From Cyclina sinensis (Eukaryota > Mollusca > Bivalvia > Venerida > Veneridae), in NCBI GenBank assembly GCA_012932295.1, contig JAAONU010000016.1, forward strand, positions 30,751,290 through 30,815,289: a stretch of DNA of 64,000 nucleotides, given 5' to 3'. A program made the position numbers and the translations under genes. Every line of letters begins with the position of its first letter. The stretch's first letter is position 1. The notes below the pieces were generated by a model. That model ran no database searches and was not told the DNA's origin. It saw only the letters and a list, made by a program, of their open reading frames with translations. Below, piece by piece: positions 13,312-25,720 of this stretch.

Positions 13312-13915
13312 GATTGATTTATCGAGTTTGCTCACTTGTCTTTATGACTGCTTTCTTGTTTGGTTCTTTGTTCGACTATCTAATATAAAAAGTCACTGAA
13401 TATTCGAGAAGGAACGGGCAACCCACTTATCTCACACTAGTAGATGATAAAGTGTGATTACACCTCCAGCGAGTTGACATTCATTTTAGGGATCAGGATC
13501 ATGCGGCACTGTTTTTCTGAAAAAGTCTAAAAAATCATGCTAATATGTATCAATATTCAAGTTCTGTGTTAAGTTGCATTAGGACATAGGTGACAAGCGT
13601 ATCCTTAAGTTGATCCTGAAGTGCCCTCATAGCAATGTTAAACCCCATACCCATATCAAGAAATGCGCCCCCACTCCTACTACCCAATATTATAGTTCCG
13701 GGCCTGAAAAATGTATTTAAGTGGATTTAAAATGTTTTTTTTTTCTGTTTCAATGCGTTTCACCTACGTTTTTTAAAATGACTCACATTGGTAGTTTTGA
13801 ATAAGAACCATTATAAAAACTGAATTATGAATCATTGCTTACCCTTGGCTATTCTTTTTGAATTTTTAAAAGACTGTCAGATGCGACAAGTTTTAAAGTA
13901 TATTTTTACACACAT

Positions 13916-16900
13916 TCATAGTTCATATAACAAAGAATCCGGAAACGAGACTGTTATTGGCGACTGTGGTCCGATTCTACATTCATATGCACCGCCCCAC
14001 TGCAGCGCAACAGAGAACGAAAAACACAATGGGTGCTGTCGACAGTGATCCGAACATCTCAATATGCTTGATACTTGAACAATATCGATAATATCCGAGT
14101 AAAACTGGAAGGTCACGTTGGTACCCGTCAAAGTAAAGTGCTGGCATACATCTGTTATTAAAGTATAGGATTCAGTACCTAGAAACAGAAGAAAAAAGAT
14201 TTGTTGTTAAGTAATTTATGTATTTATACCAGTAACCAGACAACTTTTCAATTTAAACAGTTTGTTTGTCGAAAGCAGGCAAAGTAAGATATTCGATATT
14301 CTATAAATAACACGAATAATGTTTAGCCAATACTAATGAGTTGGATTTCGGTAAACGTTACAAAAGCTTATTTCGTTCTCGATACAACAACGCAGATGGA
14401 ACCAAACTCTCGAGAAATGAGGCAATAACATTCATTACACAACTGCTCCTTCGTTTTGCATAAGTATGTAAACCGTATACCACATCTGTGTTCGTGGACA
14501 GGTTAAAACCTACTTTAGTTACTAACCTGCCCATGAAAACAGGTATAGTTTATGAGTTACCTTACTTGTGCACGTGGATTCCATGTGGTAGCTACTGAAA
14601 ACAATAAACCTTTACTCGACTGATGTAAATTTCATGTTACATGTTCAAGACAAAATTATACATAAAAATCTTAAACGTTATTACCGAACGATATCAATTA
14701 TACTTAGGCGTTTTACATGTTTCTTCTTTCGTGTAAGATTCAAACATATAACATCAACGTATTTTTTTTTCAGATTTGTGAATAAATAACCTTTCAAATA
14801 AACACAAAAATCATTTGTTTTGAAATTATGACTTCCTGTTTAAATCTGAATGCTCTAATACTCAGTAAACAGCATATCTTTTATCTAAAATAAACATATA
14901 ATTAATATACATTCGAGGGTCAATCGGAAGTTACAGTAAACGTCATACCAAGACACCATTTGCACGGGGCGGAGCGGTGGGGGGGGGGGGGGGGGTGGGG
15001 GAGGATGGGTACGGGGTGAACTTGCATATGTATTGCCCAACTGGCATTCGTTTCATATCATATGTGATACTTCCGGGACTACATAATTTGAAAAAGAGGT
15101 AAAAATTGCATTTATGGTTAAATTGAGTGAAACTGGCTTGTTTTCTTAAAAATATCTCGATGCGGATCGACCGCGTAGACACTACAGAATATGTATATGA
15201 CTTTGTTCCCTTTCGCTGTAAAAATACGTGAAAATAATGGATCTGTGTCTCATATATACTGTGCAAATTATGCCGTGGGAATATTATTTATGCCAAAAAT
15301 AGTGCAGTGCACTAACATGTTGACTTTAAGACTTAGAATGAAATTTATTTATCGGTAAAAAAATCTTAAGCATCCATATGTGATGTATGTGCTACATATG
15401 TGGGCGATAACCTACAATGATCTGCCAGCATTTAAAAGGATTATGCGGTGATAATGATACGATTATTTTATTAATTTTATTTTTGTATCATACATTATTG
15501 TAGAAATATTCAACCATAATATGTGAAAGAAAATATCATATTTAAAGTCTCAATGCACTGTAATTTCGACTTTTTCCTGTGTTACTTATCGAATCATAAA
15601 ACAGGAATTTAAATATCTCGGTAAAATGAGTCAAATTTTAATTAATGAATAAACTGGAAAATAAAATTTGATGCATTACTGGCTTACCCAATTGAATATT
15701 TTTGCACCAATAAATTATCAGAATGTGCAGTTTTATCCTGTTGTTCTCATTTATTTCGGTGAATTGAAACTGCAAAGTGCATTTATGATAATTCAAAGGT
15801 ATTAAAAAATAAAACAGATGTTCGCGCGCTTTATGTAATTGAGAAACTTGTCTAGTTGAATTCAATGTTTTCTGCGGAGCGATAAATTACATATCTGAAA
15901 GTTTTCAACCACTTCAATGCATTCATTTTCTTGAAGTTCCTCGACAACATACGGTATAAGTGATATTAATCTATTAATCTGATATTACATCTCGTTGTTG
16001 ACGGTTCCTTAGACTTCTCTAGATCACTGAATTTTTCAACTGGAATCTTAAAAGCGATTTGAAATCCATTGTGATATTTTCTTCACAACACATCAGAATA
16101 GAGCATTTAAAATCATTCAACATTGCAGCGTCCATTGTTTTTCAACTTTAGGCTTCTGGTAATTCTTCTGCATAGGCGAATAGTCCGAATTAAATAGGGT
16201 TCGTTGAAACGGTTTTGAGAATTGAACCTTTTTTCTTAATTAGTAATCTACAGGATTTCGGAGTGTAAATAGATGACGAAGATTGAAATCATTTAGAGTA
16301 TGGTGTAGGTCTCGGTGAAAAGAAACATTTCCGTTTCTTTTGAAATGTCGTTTCTTATCATTAGCTTACCTAGGGTCTTTTAACGGTTTACCTTTACATT
16401 TCCCATCTTAAGACTAAAAAAAATATTTTTTTTGTATAAGCCAGCCTTTAAACCTTTAACTATGCTTGCCACATATGTAACCTATACATCACATATGAAT
16501 GCCGATGATTTCATTACCAATAAATGTTATTCTAAGTCTTAAAGTCAACATGTTAGTGCACTGTAGTATTTTCGGCATGAATAAAGTTCCAACGACATAC
16601 TTTGCACAATATATAGACACAAACGCATTATTTTCACGCGATCATAAAAGTTTGTCCATTGTTTTTCTCTGTCATTCTTTCACTTACAACAAAAGGAAAC
16701 ACATATACGTATCTTGTAGTGTGTGTGCGGTCGTACTACGGTCGCGATATTTTTAAGAAAACAAGCTAGTTTTACACAATTTAATCATAAATGCAATTTT
16801 TACCTCTTTTTCAGTTCGATTGTTGCCACATATGGAGTTCCAGAAATACTACATATAGTTTGATGCGAATGCCAAGTTGGCGCACTTATGTGAGTCTCCC

Positions 16901-19900
16901 CCCTCCCCACCCTACAGACACACGATTTGTTTAAGTCGGTTACTATCCTTGTAGATCAGTGTTCATGTATAAGAAATACGTGTGCCCGGAATTCGGGATT
17001 TACACGATATTTCCAATGTATAAACAATTCCTTCGTGGTTAGTAGCCTGTACATGGTGGCACCTATTTACAGCTAGATGAACCAAGGCATGTGTGGCTTA
17101 CAGAATATCTATACTTTTAAAAAACGAATTTGCCGATTTGTGGAAAATTGTATCTAAGGACTGGACAAAAGCTTATCATTTACCAGAGGCATAACTGTTT
17201 CTGGTGGATCACAAAGTATGTTATAGATCATATAGAGGATATTTGATTTTTTTCAGTGTGTGATCGAAAATTTATTTCACGAGTGACCTTCAGATTTTTA
17301 TATTTTCACGAGTGGCGTAGCCACGACTGAAAATATTTAAAATCTGATGGTCACGAGTGAAATAAATTTTCGATCACACACTGAAAAAAATTAAATATTC
17401 AATTTATTTCATGCTTTTCAGTGTTATTTCGGAAAAAAGGGTAGAACAGTGATAACATGAACATCTTATCCACCCCTGGTGCACCCCAATTTTTACTATG
17501 TCTGCACGTGCGAGACGCCGCTATTCAAAGTAATAACAAGAAATTCGATAAAAAATGATGAAAATCAGGGCTTTCAGTGTTTATTTCTTCACTCATAAGC
17601 ACAAAAATAACATTTTAATAAAACATTTTTAATATATTTTCAATCTAACGAAATATTATAGAAACTGCAAATCCATCAATGAAATATATTCCTCCGCGTC
17701 AGGACATGACGCAAAATTGAAACGTCCGCCATTTTGTTTACAGTTTCTTTAACAGTAAAATCGCGTTCTGGTCCACTAAACTCTTTAAACGATAACTGAA
17801 CAAAATAAAAAAGTGTTTTCATATTCATCTGGATTTAATTTAGTGTTTTATTAAAAATTCAATCACTGTCATCTGATTCTATCATGCGGATACGTTAATA
17901 TGCCGGTCGAACTGTGAAAATCATTATATTTTGTAAATTTCACTAGTGGTTTATCAGAATATAGTCATCTGATATTTTACAATGAAACACTGGAAAGCAT
18001 GAAATAAATAGAGGATATTTGTTTGTTTTTGTGGAAGATGAGAATTTATTTCATCGAGTGAACACCATATGTGATATTTTCACGAGTGGCGCAGCCACGA
18101 GTGAAAATATCAACATATGGTGTTCACGAGATGAAATAAATTCCCATCTTCCACTAAAAAACAAACAAATTTTCTTTTTATTTTATGCCAACACGTCAAA
18201 AATGGGTTTTTTTTTTTATAATATTTTTAATCAGGGCCTTCAATAAATTCCCCATGGTTAGCCCCAAATCAGTTAATGCGTACTTTGGTTACTCCGCACA
18301 AAAAAAAGTGCAGACAATCTCCAATACACATGATAACTTTACTTCTGCTGAAATAAACTTAATACACTTTTATCAAATAACATTTATTTTTGTCTACACA
18401 GTTGATCAATATTTATTGAATTTTTGCCATACATACTTTAATTATAAAAGCGGATTAATACCGAGTAATATTCAATAAATTGAATTGAAAGTCGGCCATA
18501 TTGGATATTGTCCATGTGAGTTATGTAAACAAATCAGACATTTTAAATAATTTATGGCGAATTTCATCATTGTTCACAACTACTTAGGCTCAGGAATTCA
18601 ATATTATAATTGGATTTAACAAGGTAAATAAATTTCACTCGCTGTCACAGTCTGAAATACAGCGAATTCTCTTGTGGTGGGGAAATTCCTGAAGTTTCAT
18701 CAAGCAGTAGTTCCGGCACAAACAGTGTATTATCAAAATGGTAATTAACTGATTCGAAACAGTGTATTATCACTTTTATCTCACTGATATTTCCCTATAT
18801 TTCATTGGTAGGCATAAAATAAACACGTACCTTATTTGACAGATATGTTAATATGTGATTTTGACACAACATGCATGCCTTAAAAAAGCAAAACTCGGGG
18901 TATTAACATAACTGATCATACACCATGTCAAACAAATGCCAATAGAAAGCATGAAAAGCATGCATGTTTGGAGTATTAAGAATATCGAGAACTTTTTAGT
19001 ACTTTAATTGCCGTGCTTGCACGGGCTCCCATCTGGTAAGAGCAATATAATGATAAATGATAAACCCCGTGTTAATGATTTAACAACTGAGATATCGAGG
19101 TACTTTATACCGTTACAGCCTTTACAAGTATCATCGATACGGCCTAAAATATACGTGTATGTAGTAACGGTACCTTAAAATAGAAATAATGATAATAAAA
19201 AAGAATTATAATAAATAGATTTCAAAACCTATTCTGAAATTTTATCGAAGGTTGTAAAAAGTCTCGAATAAATTAAATAATACGGCGCAAAAAGTCATTT
19301 ATGTCAGTTTTTGTAACATTTGCACAATGAAGCATTTACTATACCTTTTGCGACTGCTCTTGTTGGTTGTGTCGGGGTTATCGTTATTGGTTGCTCCATG
19401 GTTGTGGCTGTTATAGGCTGCTCCGTGGTCGTGGTAGACTGCTCCGTGGTCGTAGTAGTTAAAGGATTCTGGGTGGTCGTGTTAGTTGTTGGCTTTTCCG
19501 TGGCTGTGATCGTTGTTGGCTGCCCAGTTGTCGTTGTTGGCTGCTCCGTGGTCGTGGTAGTTATTGGCTTCACCGTGGTCGTGGTGGTTGTTGGCTGCTC
19601 CGTGGTCGTTGTTGGCTTCTCCGTGGTCGTTGTCGTTAATGGTTGCTCTGTAGTAGTTGAAGTTGTTTGTTGCTCTGTTGTTGTAGTCGTAGAAGTAGTG
19701 GTGGTTGGCTCTGTTGAGCAGAACCCGTCATACATCGGATCTGATGGTTGTTTACAAGGTACAAATTGAAAGCATGCTAGCTTACCCGAAAAAGGATTGT
19801 CCCCATCAAAATTTCCACCGATACGTAAGGTACCCGGAAATGCAGTTGGTACATCTACTAGACTGCTATTGATTATTAGTTGAATTCCGGTGAGATTGGT

Positions 19901-20746
19901 AAAAATCTTTGGCCCCTCCTTACTCACGTCGAGCACACAGATTATATTGTTCCAGTCTCCTACTTCATGAACTGTAGAATCGTTGGCTGATCCATAACCC
20001 TCATATTTAAAAGTGAGTTTACCACCTAAGATGAAGATTTCATATTCTCTGATCTCACCTGCAACTTGTGTCCCGTCATAGGTGTGACTTCTATAATGAA
20101 GTATTGTGCCAGACGTTACATTGTCGAAATTTACATAAAATCGAAAGGAATAATCCGAGTTAGTATCATATATATTCGTACCCGGTACCTCTAGGTCAAC
20201 AAAAGAATCACTTTCTCCTGAGAATTTCATAGCCGATTGCATATCAACAGATATATATCCGGTCTCATACGCAATGTTTCCGATCGTACCCGAAGTATTG
20301 TTTCGGATAATATCCGTCAAACCATCCCCTGTACCGAGCGGCCAAACAGCTCCTGGTGTTTCTGTGCATGGCGCTCTGCACCCTATGTAAACAGAAAAAG
20401 CCACGGTCATTTACCAACTATAATTTCTTTAAATTGCTTTGTGTTCGTGAGATTTTTTAATTATGTAGCAAAAAAAAAATCATCTTACACGTCTCAGTTT
20501 CTCAGTATCTCTTAAAGTGGGGAGAGGGGATGCTTACTCTGAAACCTTTGACGAAAATACTACTGAGTATTTTGTTTGATGTTTTTCGATGTCAAAAACA
20601 ACTCATACAGATATTTCTATAGTAGAATGTTTCTAATAATGTGTATAATATTAACGATGTACTTCAACTAAATGTATGAAGAAATGTTACCAACCTTTAA
20701 GGAATACTAAAACACAAAAAACTACCGTATATAGTTTGCCTTGCAT
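13916..20746 (-). CDS. Secreted LamG-like / mucin stalk / PAN-like protein (paralogue 1)
   Basis: Predicted secreted protein of about 450 aa. Coding exons on the minus strand: 20695-20746 (52 nt), 19345-20382 (1038 nt), 13916-14178 (263 nt); both introns phase 1. Exon 1 encodes a hydrophobic signal peptide (MQGKLYTVVFCVLVFLK); its donor (GTTGGT) is weak. Exon 2 starts with a two-cysteine segment (CRAPC), then VWPL and a beta-rich LamG/concanavalin-like domain with ILHYRS, GGKLTFKYEG and SGKLACFQFVPC motifs. About 120 residues of TTTTTEQP-type repeats follow, a likely O-glycosylated stalk. Exon 3 encodes a small cysteine module (VCQHF, LRCSDHCRQHPLCFSF, ECRIG) resembling PAN/apple domains. The 5.1-kb second intron holds large inverted repeats. 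Function unknown; carbohydrate or protein binding outside the cell is inferred from domains. Exon lengths and phases match the divergent paralogue at 22721-24598, which supports the model. Confidence 0.82.
14976..16912. repeat. Long inverted repeat (about 430-bp arms) inside an intron
   Basis: The left arm (about 14976-15403) and right arm (about 16465-16912) are inverted copies with an estimated three quarters or more identity, separated by about 1.06 kb. Matching landmarks include the G-run at 14979-15000 against the C-run at 16897-16910, and CATATGTGATGTAT against ATACATCACATATG. The unit lies in the second intron of the minus-strand LamG-PAN gene. It could be a transposon with long inverted ends; no target duplication was identified. 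Confidence 0.72.
17235..18007. mobile_element. Palindrome plus TIR-bounded body, copy E1
   Basis: A near-perfect palindrome of about 166 bp (17235-17401, centre GTGGCGTAGCCAC at 17318) is followed by a body of about 600 bp. Its ends are inverted repeats of about 24-36 bp (ATTTATTTCATGCTTTTCAG near 17403 and its near complement ending about 18007). A second palindrome follows at once. The element lies inside intron 2 of the minus-strand LamG-PAN gene. Confidence 0.7.
18008..18825. mobile_element. Palindrome plus body, copy E2
   Basis: A palindrome of about 165 bp (18010-18174, centre GTGGCGCAGCCAC at 18092) is followed by a body bounded by TTTATTTTATGCC (about 18177-18189) and GGCATAAAATAAA (about 18811-18823). 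The body is strongly similar to 33024-33650. It shares the left-end sequence AGAGGATATTTG with E1 but has a different body. Confidence 0.7.
19370..19715 (-). repeat. Coding minisatellite of the mucin-like stalk
   Basis: Imperfect repeats of roughly 30-36 nt coding for TTTTTEQPTTTT-type units inside exon 2 of paralogue 1. Copy number could vary between alleles. The valine-rich open frame on the opposite strand is a shadow. Confidence 0.85.
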
Positions 20747-22720
20747 CCTGAAACAAAAAAGTATCAAATGTAAAATTTAAACAATTACGCAGCAATTGCT
20801 CGTAACATAATGACGACAAGGTTAAAATGACGTCACATCTTTTTAACAATCTGGTATTTCACTGCCATCGTATTTTGTTTTGGTGGGAGTGAAAACTTTT
20901 TTTATATTTACTCTTCCTCAACATAACTGTGCTTACATGATTTATCGTTCTTTCATTTGCGAATACCAAGTAATAACTACTTCTGTGAAGAAGGCTGTAT
21001 CTAGATTTCTTAGTTTCAAAAATACCGTGCTGTAATTGCATGTATATCTAGCATAATATGTACTGCATAATTCTATATTTGTATTATAATATTCGTCCTC
21101 TGATTCTTTTGCACATTTTTCACGGATGTATTTGTTATAAATAATTTTTCTTGAGCACTACCAGAGAGAAAATCAGAAAAGGTATATTTCATTTTTTTTT
21201 GCAGTGTATAGGAATTTCCTTTTAATGCATTCTAGATTTGACAGCTGTTTTTCGAAATACCCTATTTAACAGCAATAATAAACCTCTGTCTTGATTTTCA
21301 GAGAGATCGTCTCACGCATAAAAATATATCCCTTTTAATTTATAATTTCTGAAAAGGTATTGCAAAAAGTAATTTTACATTTTAATTCACCCGATGGTGC
21401 AAGAACTATTGTAACTACTAGCAGAAATTTACATCCACGACTTGGCAATTTTTCTTGCGTTATGCTTCCGAAATATATATTCATTTTGACTGAGCGATCT
21501 AGGGCAACCACCTTTATGCTTGGAACGAAACATCCGGTCCTTTATGTAAGGTATGAACCCCAAACAATATGTAAAAGGTAACGGAAATAGTTTTTGTTGC
21601 TACTTTACAATAGACCGGAAGCAGAACTGTTTGAGTGGCAAAGTATTGATCATTCCACGATATGTATACATTTACTTTCCCGTGATCACCGGAAAATAAC
21701 TCGAAACATGAAGACCTTATTCCGTGAAAATAACTATTATAGATATAGCAAAATGCATTCTAGTCATGTGATCATTGTTAACGTTTAAGTTTGTTTACAG
21801 ATAAATTTGATTACAACATGTATTTTGATCATGCATTCTTCATATTTCCCCACTGGTTTTACCAGGTGGCAATTTGCTTCATACTAAAAATGAGGTTTTG
21901 GCTTTGAATTGAACACATTTCATGACAAAATGATCTTTAAATGGAATTGCAGAATTTGCGACAGTAATACGCAGAGTTTAAAGTTCAGACTGTAAATGGC
22001 TAATTTATATATTCCAAGATAGCAACATTTAACACTAAATACTTAATGAATAACCGACTACCAATGACCAACAATTTTAATCAGTTTTTTTAAATCTGTT
22101 TATTTCCCAATTAATTGCTTATTTTTGTGTCAAAATATTGACTTTCTATTGTCATCTACGCTTATTTTTTAAAAGAATTACACAAACGAGGATGCAATGA
22201 ATTAAAGTTCCAACTAATTAAAAAAGTGAGAAACTGGCAAACAAATTGCCTTATTGTATGTAAACAGAAATTTCACAGTATATGAAAACATAATTATAAT
22301 TATGTATTTGAAAAATTCCAAGATAACAATTTGAAGAGCACACATTCTTTTTAGAACTGATAGTTGACAAGTTTTCGAGTATTCATTATAGGAAATGGCA
22401 CAAAAAGAGATACTGCCATGTTTATGAGATCGAGCTCTTTTGTTAATAAATCTATTTATTGTCGATGCGGTCCTGCAATGCCTCAGTCGGTCGGGAAAAA
22501 GCATTTTGTGTTTTCCAAGTAAGTTTTTGTTGTTGTTTATTGAATTAAACAAAATGTTATGTTAATTCATTTAAAAAAAATGTAGTTATTACATAAGCAG
22601 TAAACTAATATTATTTTTTATTGGGTTTTATAATCACATATATGTATTTTAGTTTCATCCTTTACTACGTTACGTTTTATTTTTCAGAAATAAATTATCT
22701 TAAACCGTTTTTATTTCAGG
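20696..22720. promoter_or_regulatory. Divergent intergenic region between the two LamG-PAN paralogues
   Basis: About 2 kb separates the two start codons. Each ATG is preceded directly by a 3' splice-site sequence (TTTCAG then G then ATG; 22710-22720 on plus, 20747-20757 on minus). This suggests both transcripts begin with a non-coding first exon inside this interval and may share regulatory DNA. No open frame here resembles a gene and no core promoter could be assigned. Confidence 0.4.
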
Positions 22721-24598
22721 ATGAAGAGTCAAGTATATGTAATGTTACTGGTTGTCTTTATGCATGGTAAAAGTAAGTTTGATATATTGATAAGATAAGT
22801 AAGTTATATCCCTCAGTCAATGTACATGTATGTATGTTTTAATTGTTAACCAGGCATCGATGTCAATGTCCAGTTAGTCGAATTGAAAAAAAGTGATTGT
22901 TATTTACCTTTTTTTTTTGCGAATTCACATCTTAGTTATCTTAAAAAAATTAGAGCTATTTGTATAGCGATTTCTCAATAACAGTTGAATAATACCCATT
23001 TCTTTGATAAATATCTTTTCAGGCTGTCTAGCAAAACCGTACAGTTGTTCACCCGATATCCCTGTCTTCGTGTGGCCTCTCCGGCACAGCACTGGTGTAT
23101 TCGAGGTAATGGCCAACTCAACAGACGGTGTGCTTAACAATGTAAAGTTCATACCTCCAACATTAGAAAATCATTCAGCATTATCCTCTTCGACTGAGTT
23201 TACTGGTGGTCCAGAATCGTTTGCTGCGCTTAATGTTTCCTATAACAAAGCATTTCTCGGAGATTACACGATACAATTTTACGCTTTCTTTAACGATGTG
23301 TCAGCTGGAACGATTCTTCATTATGAAAGTAATGAACAAGACGACATCACTTATGTAGAAATGTTGCAGATTTCTGTCATTAATGGAAACATTGTCATTA
23401 CAGTAAAAGAGTTTGGGTCTGTCACATATCCGACTGATAATATTATTCCCGGAGAATGGATCCATATTATGTTTGAAAGAGATCTGAGTAAGAGTGAAGT
23501 TAAGCTGTATGTTAACAGAATTGCTCAAAAGGAGCTTACTGTAAACAAGCAGTTTTCTGAAAAACTGACGAAGGCTCCTGGAGTCCTGTATCTTGGCGGA
23601 AAACCATCCGTTACTCCACATTTGAGCGGCAGACTTGCCTGCTTGCAGATTATTCCTTGTAAATCCACGACAAGTTTGGATTATGACAATTACTGCATGA
23701 ATGTTTCAGTCATAAATATATACACAACTGGATCGGTAAGTTCCACAACAGCACTGACCACAGGTTCGACAGTAACTACAACTGGCCAGGACACTATCTC
23801 AACAGAATCGACAACATTACTGGCAACAGTGTCTACAACATCCACGGCTAGTCCAACGACATTGAGTGCTACAGACACTCCAAATTCTCCACCAGTACAA
23901 CCTGGTATACTTTTCTCTGTAGTTTGTTTAAGATGTTTAGTTCTTAGTTCGTTTGCAATAGTTTAGTATCAAATATACTGAGAATATGTACTGTTTCTTT
24001 AAAATCATTCTTTGCAGCTGTTTAAATTGACCTGGAATATCAAATCAATTTTTTAAAGTATACAACATGTCTGTAAATGTAGAACTTTATTTTACCACCA
24101 TAGTTAAGTTCAAGAAGAAACTAATTTAGAGAAATTTGAAGACAGACCGCTTGAATTACCATTCTTACAAAGAACACTTCTGTGTAATACTAATATTCGG
24201 GATGGAAGGGGAGGGGTTGGAGCGTTCGAGATTGGAAGCGTGGTAACAGGGACTTGCGATATTATTTCTTTGTATCTCTGAAGTGAAATAACGTTTTGTT
24301 TATTCTTACACAGTCCTTTGTCTTTTTTTCCCGAGATTTCGATCGAAGTGTTTTGAATCAGTGCGTTCGTTATTCTGTGGTGCAACATAACGCTGCTTTT
24401 AGCGACCCAGGGCATATAATTCATACAGTTTTGGTCGCAGATGTTGTCAAATGCTCACAACAATGTAACAAGTTCCGACACTGCCTTGCCTTTACAGTTA
24501 AGCCGACAGTGTCTGGATACACCTGCAGCATTGGCTTATATACCCAATCTCTAACACCGCTAGAAGGATCGGTGTTTTATGTTCGCGTATTCAAATAA
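22721..24598 (+). CDS. Secreted LamG-like / Ser-Thr stalk / PAN-like protein (paralogue 2)
   Basis: Predicted secreted protein of about 398 aa. Exons 22721-22772 (52 nt), 23023-23904 (882 nt), 24336-24598 (263 nt); both introns phase 1. Exon 1 is a signal peptide (MKSQVYVMLLVVFMHGK). Exon 2 opens with two cysteines, then FVWPL and a LamG-like domain (TIQFYAFFNDVSAGTILHYE; SGRLACLQIIPC). A shorter Ser/Thr-rich stalk of about 75 residues follows. Exon 3 carries the PAN/apple-like module (NQCVRY, VKCSQQCNKFRHCLAF, YTCSIG) and ends with TAA. The exon 3 acceptor was chosen at 24335 (pyrimidine tract then AG) because it preserves phase 1 and gives the same 263-nt length as the paralogue; an acceptor at 24313 is possible with another donor. 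The exon 2 donor (G|GTATAC) matches the paralogue's G|GTATAG. Middle domains have diverged strongly, so the duplication is not recent. Confidence 0.82.
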
Positions 24599-25720
24599 GG
24601 ATCGCTTTCGCAGTACGTGTCATGACTACTTTAGTGCTTGTAACATAGTTTATAGAAAGATTGAAATATAAATACTAATGTCTTAACGATGCTTATATGA
24701 CGCTGACTATATCTACTTCATAAGATAATTTTCGCTAAATCTATACATTGTGGTCTACGTCATTGTAAAGACATATGTATTGTTGTGACAATATTAGTTT
24801 CTGCAATTTCGAAAAATACATTGTGTTTCTGTCTTTAAATTTATTTTTGAAGTTGATCTACCGGTCTATGACACTGGAAATATTCAGGTAAGAGTCTATG
24901 TTATATGCCTATGTTCTGTTTAACTATAATCTGCATCTCAGAATAGATTAAGCAATCAAAAGACGTTTGGTGATTATGTTGAAGATAATTATATTTTAAA
25001 TAGTTTTAAGTATATATGGATAGGAATATGAAAATTAATGGATTCAATATAAATCTAAAGTTCTTAGATATCACGCATTCAATTTAGACGGGTTTTTAGT
25101 TCTAGGCGTTTGAAAATGAATAAAACGTGTTTCATTTTGAAATTCACAGTTTTTTTGCCTTTTAAGAACCTTGCAAAGATTTATTTTTATTTCAATGTTC
25201 CGGTTCTAAAATTAAATTATCTGTGGAAAATAACCGAACAGACAATATTTAAGCATAGAATAAAAGGTACTAAAACATGTGAACCCAGTTAAACATGAAC
25301 ATTTCTTTTTTTTCACTTTGTCAAACTAAAAATTACTAAAATCTTTAATTTAAGATCAGAAACAAAGCTGTTGAACACACGCCTGTATTCCATTAATTTA
25401 TAAGTGCCAATGACTATGTTTTAGTTCATAAAGAAATCGCAGTTCTGCCTTTTAAATTGAATGGATAGCTTTTTAAACATTTGACCATACGAAACGACTA
25501 TACGTTGCGCTTTTTTTCGATTGACGAAATATATATCAATGCTTATATCAAGATTGGTTTACATTACAATGGTCTTTTATATCAGTTTGTATTGAACTAT
25601 TAAATTTCAAATCGTGCGATAAGGCCCTTACACACTTTATTTATTCAGTATGGTACGTTGAAATTTTCTTGTGGTATTAGGTGAAAGAAAATTAGGATAA
25701 AAATTATAAAGAATTCAAAT

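Noticed and set aside
19320..19769. Valine-rich 149-codon plus-strand frame
   Set aside because: It is the complement of the Thr/Glu/Pro stalk of the minus-strand LamG-PAN gene; the composition is explained entirely by the coding minisatellite.
22214..22552. Minus-strand 112-codon frame upstream of paralogue 2
   Set aside because: Low-complexity AT-rich content and no splice support; it lies in the divergent intergenic region.
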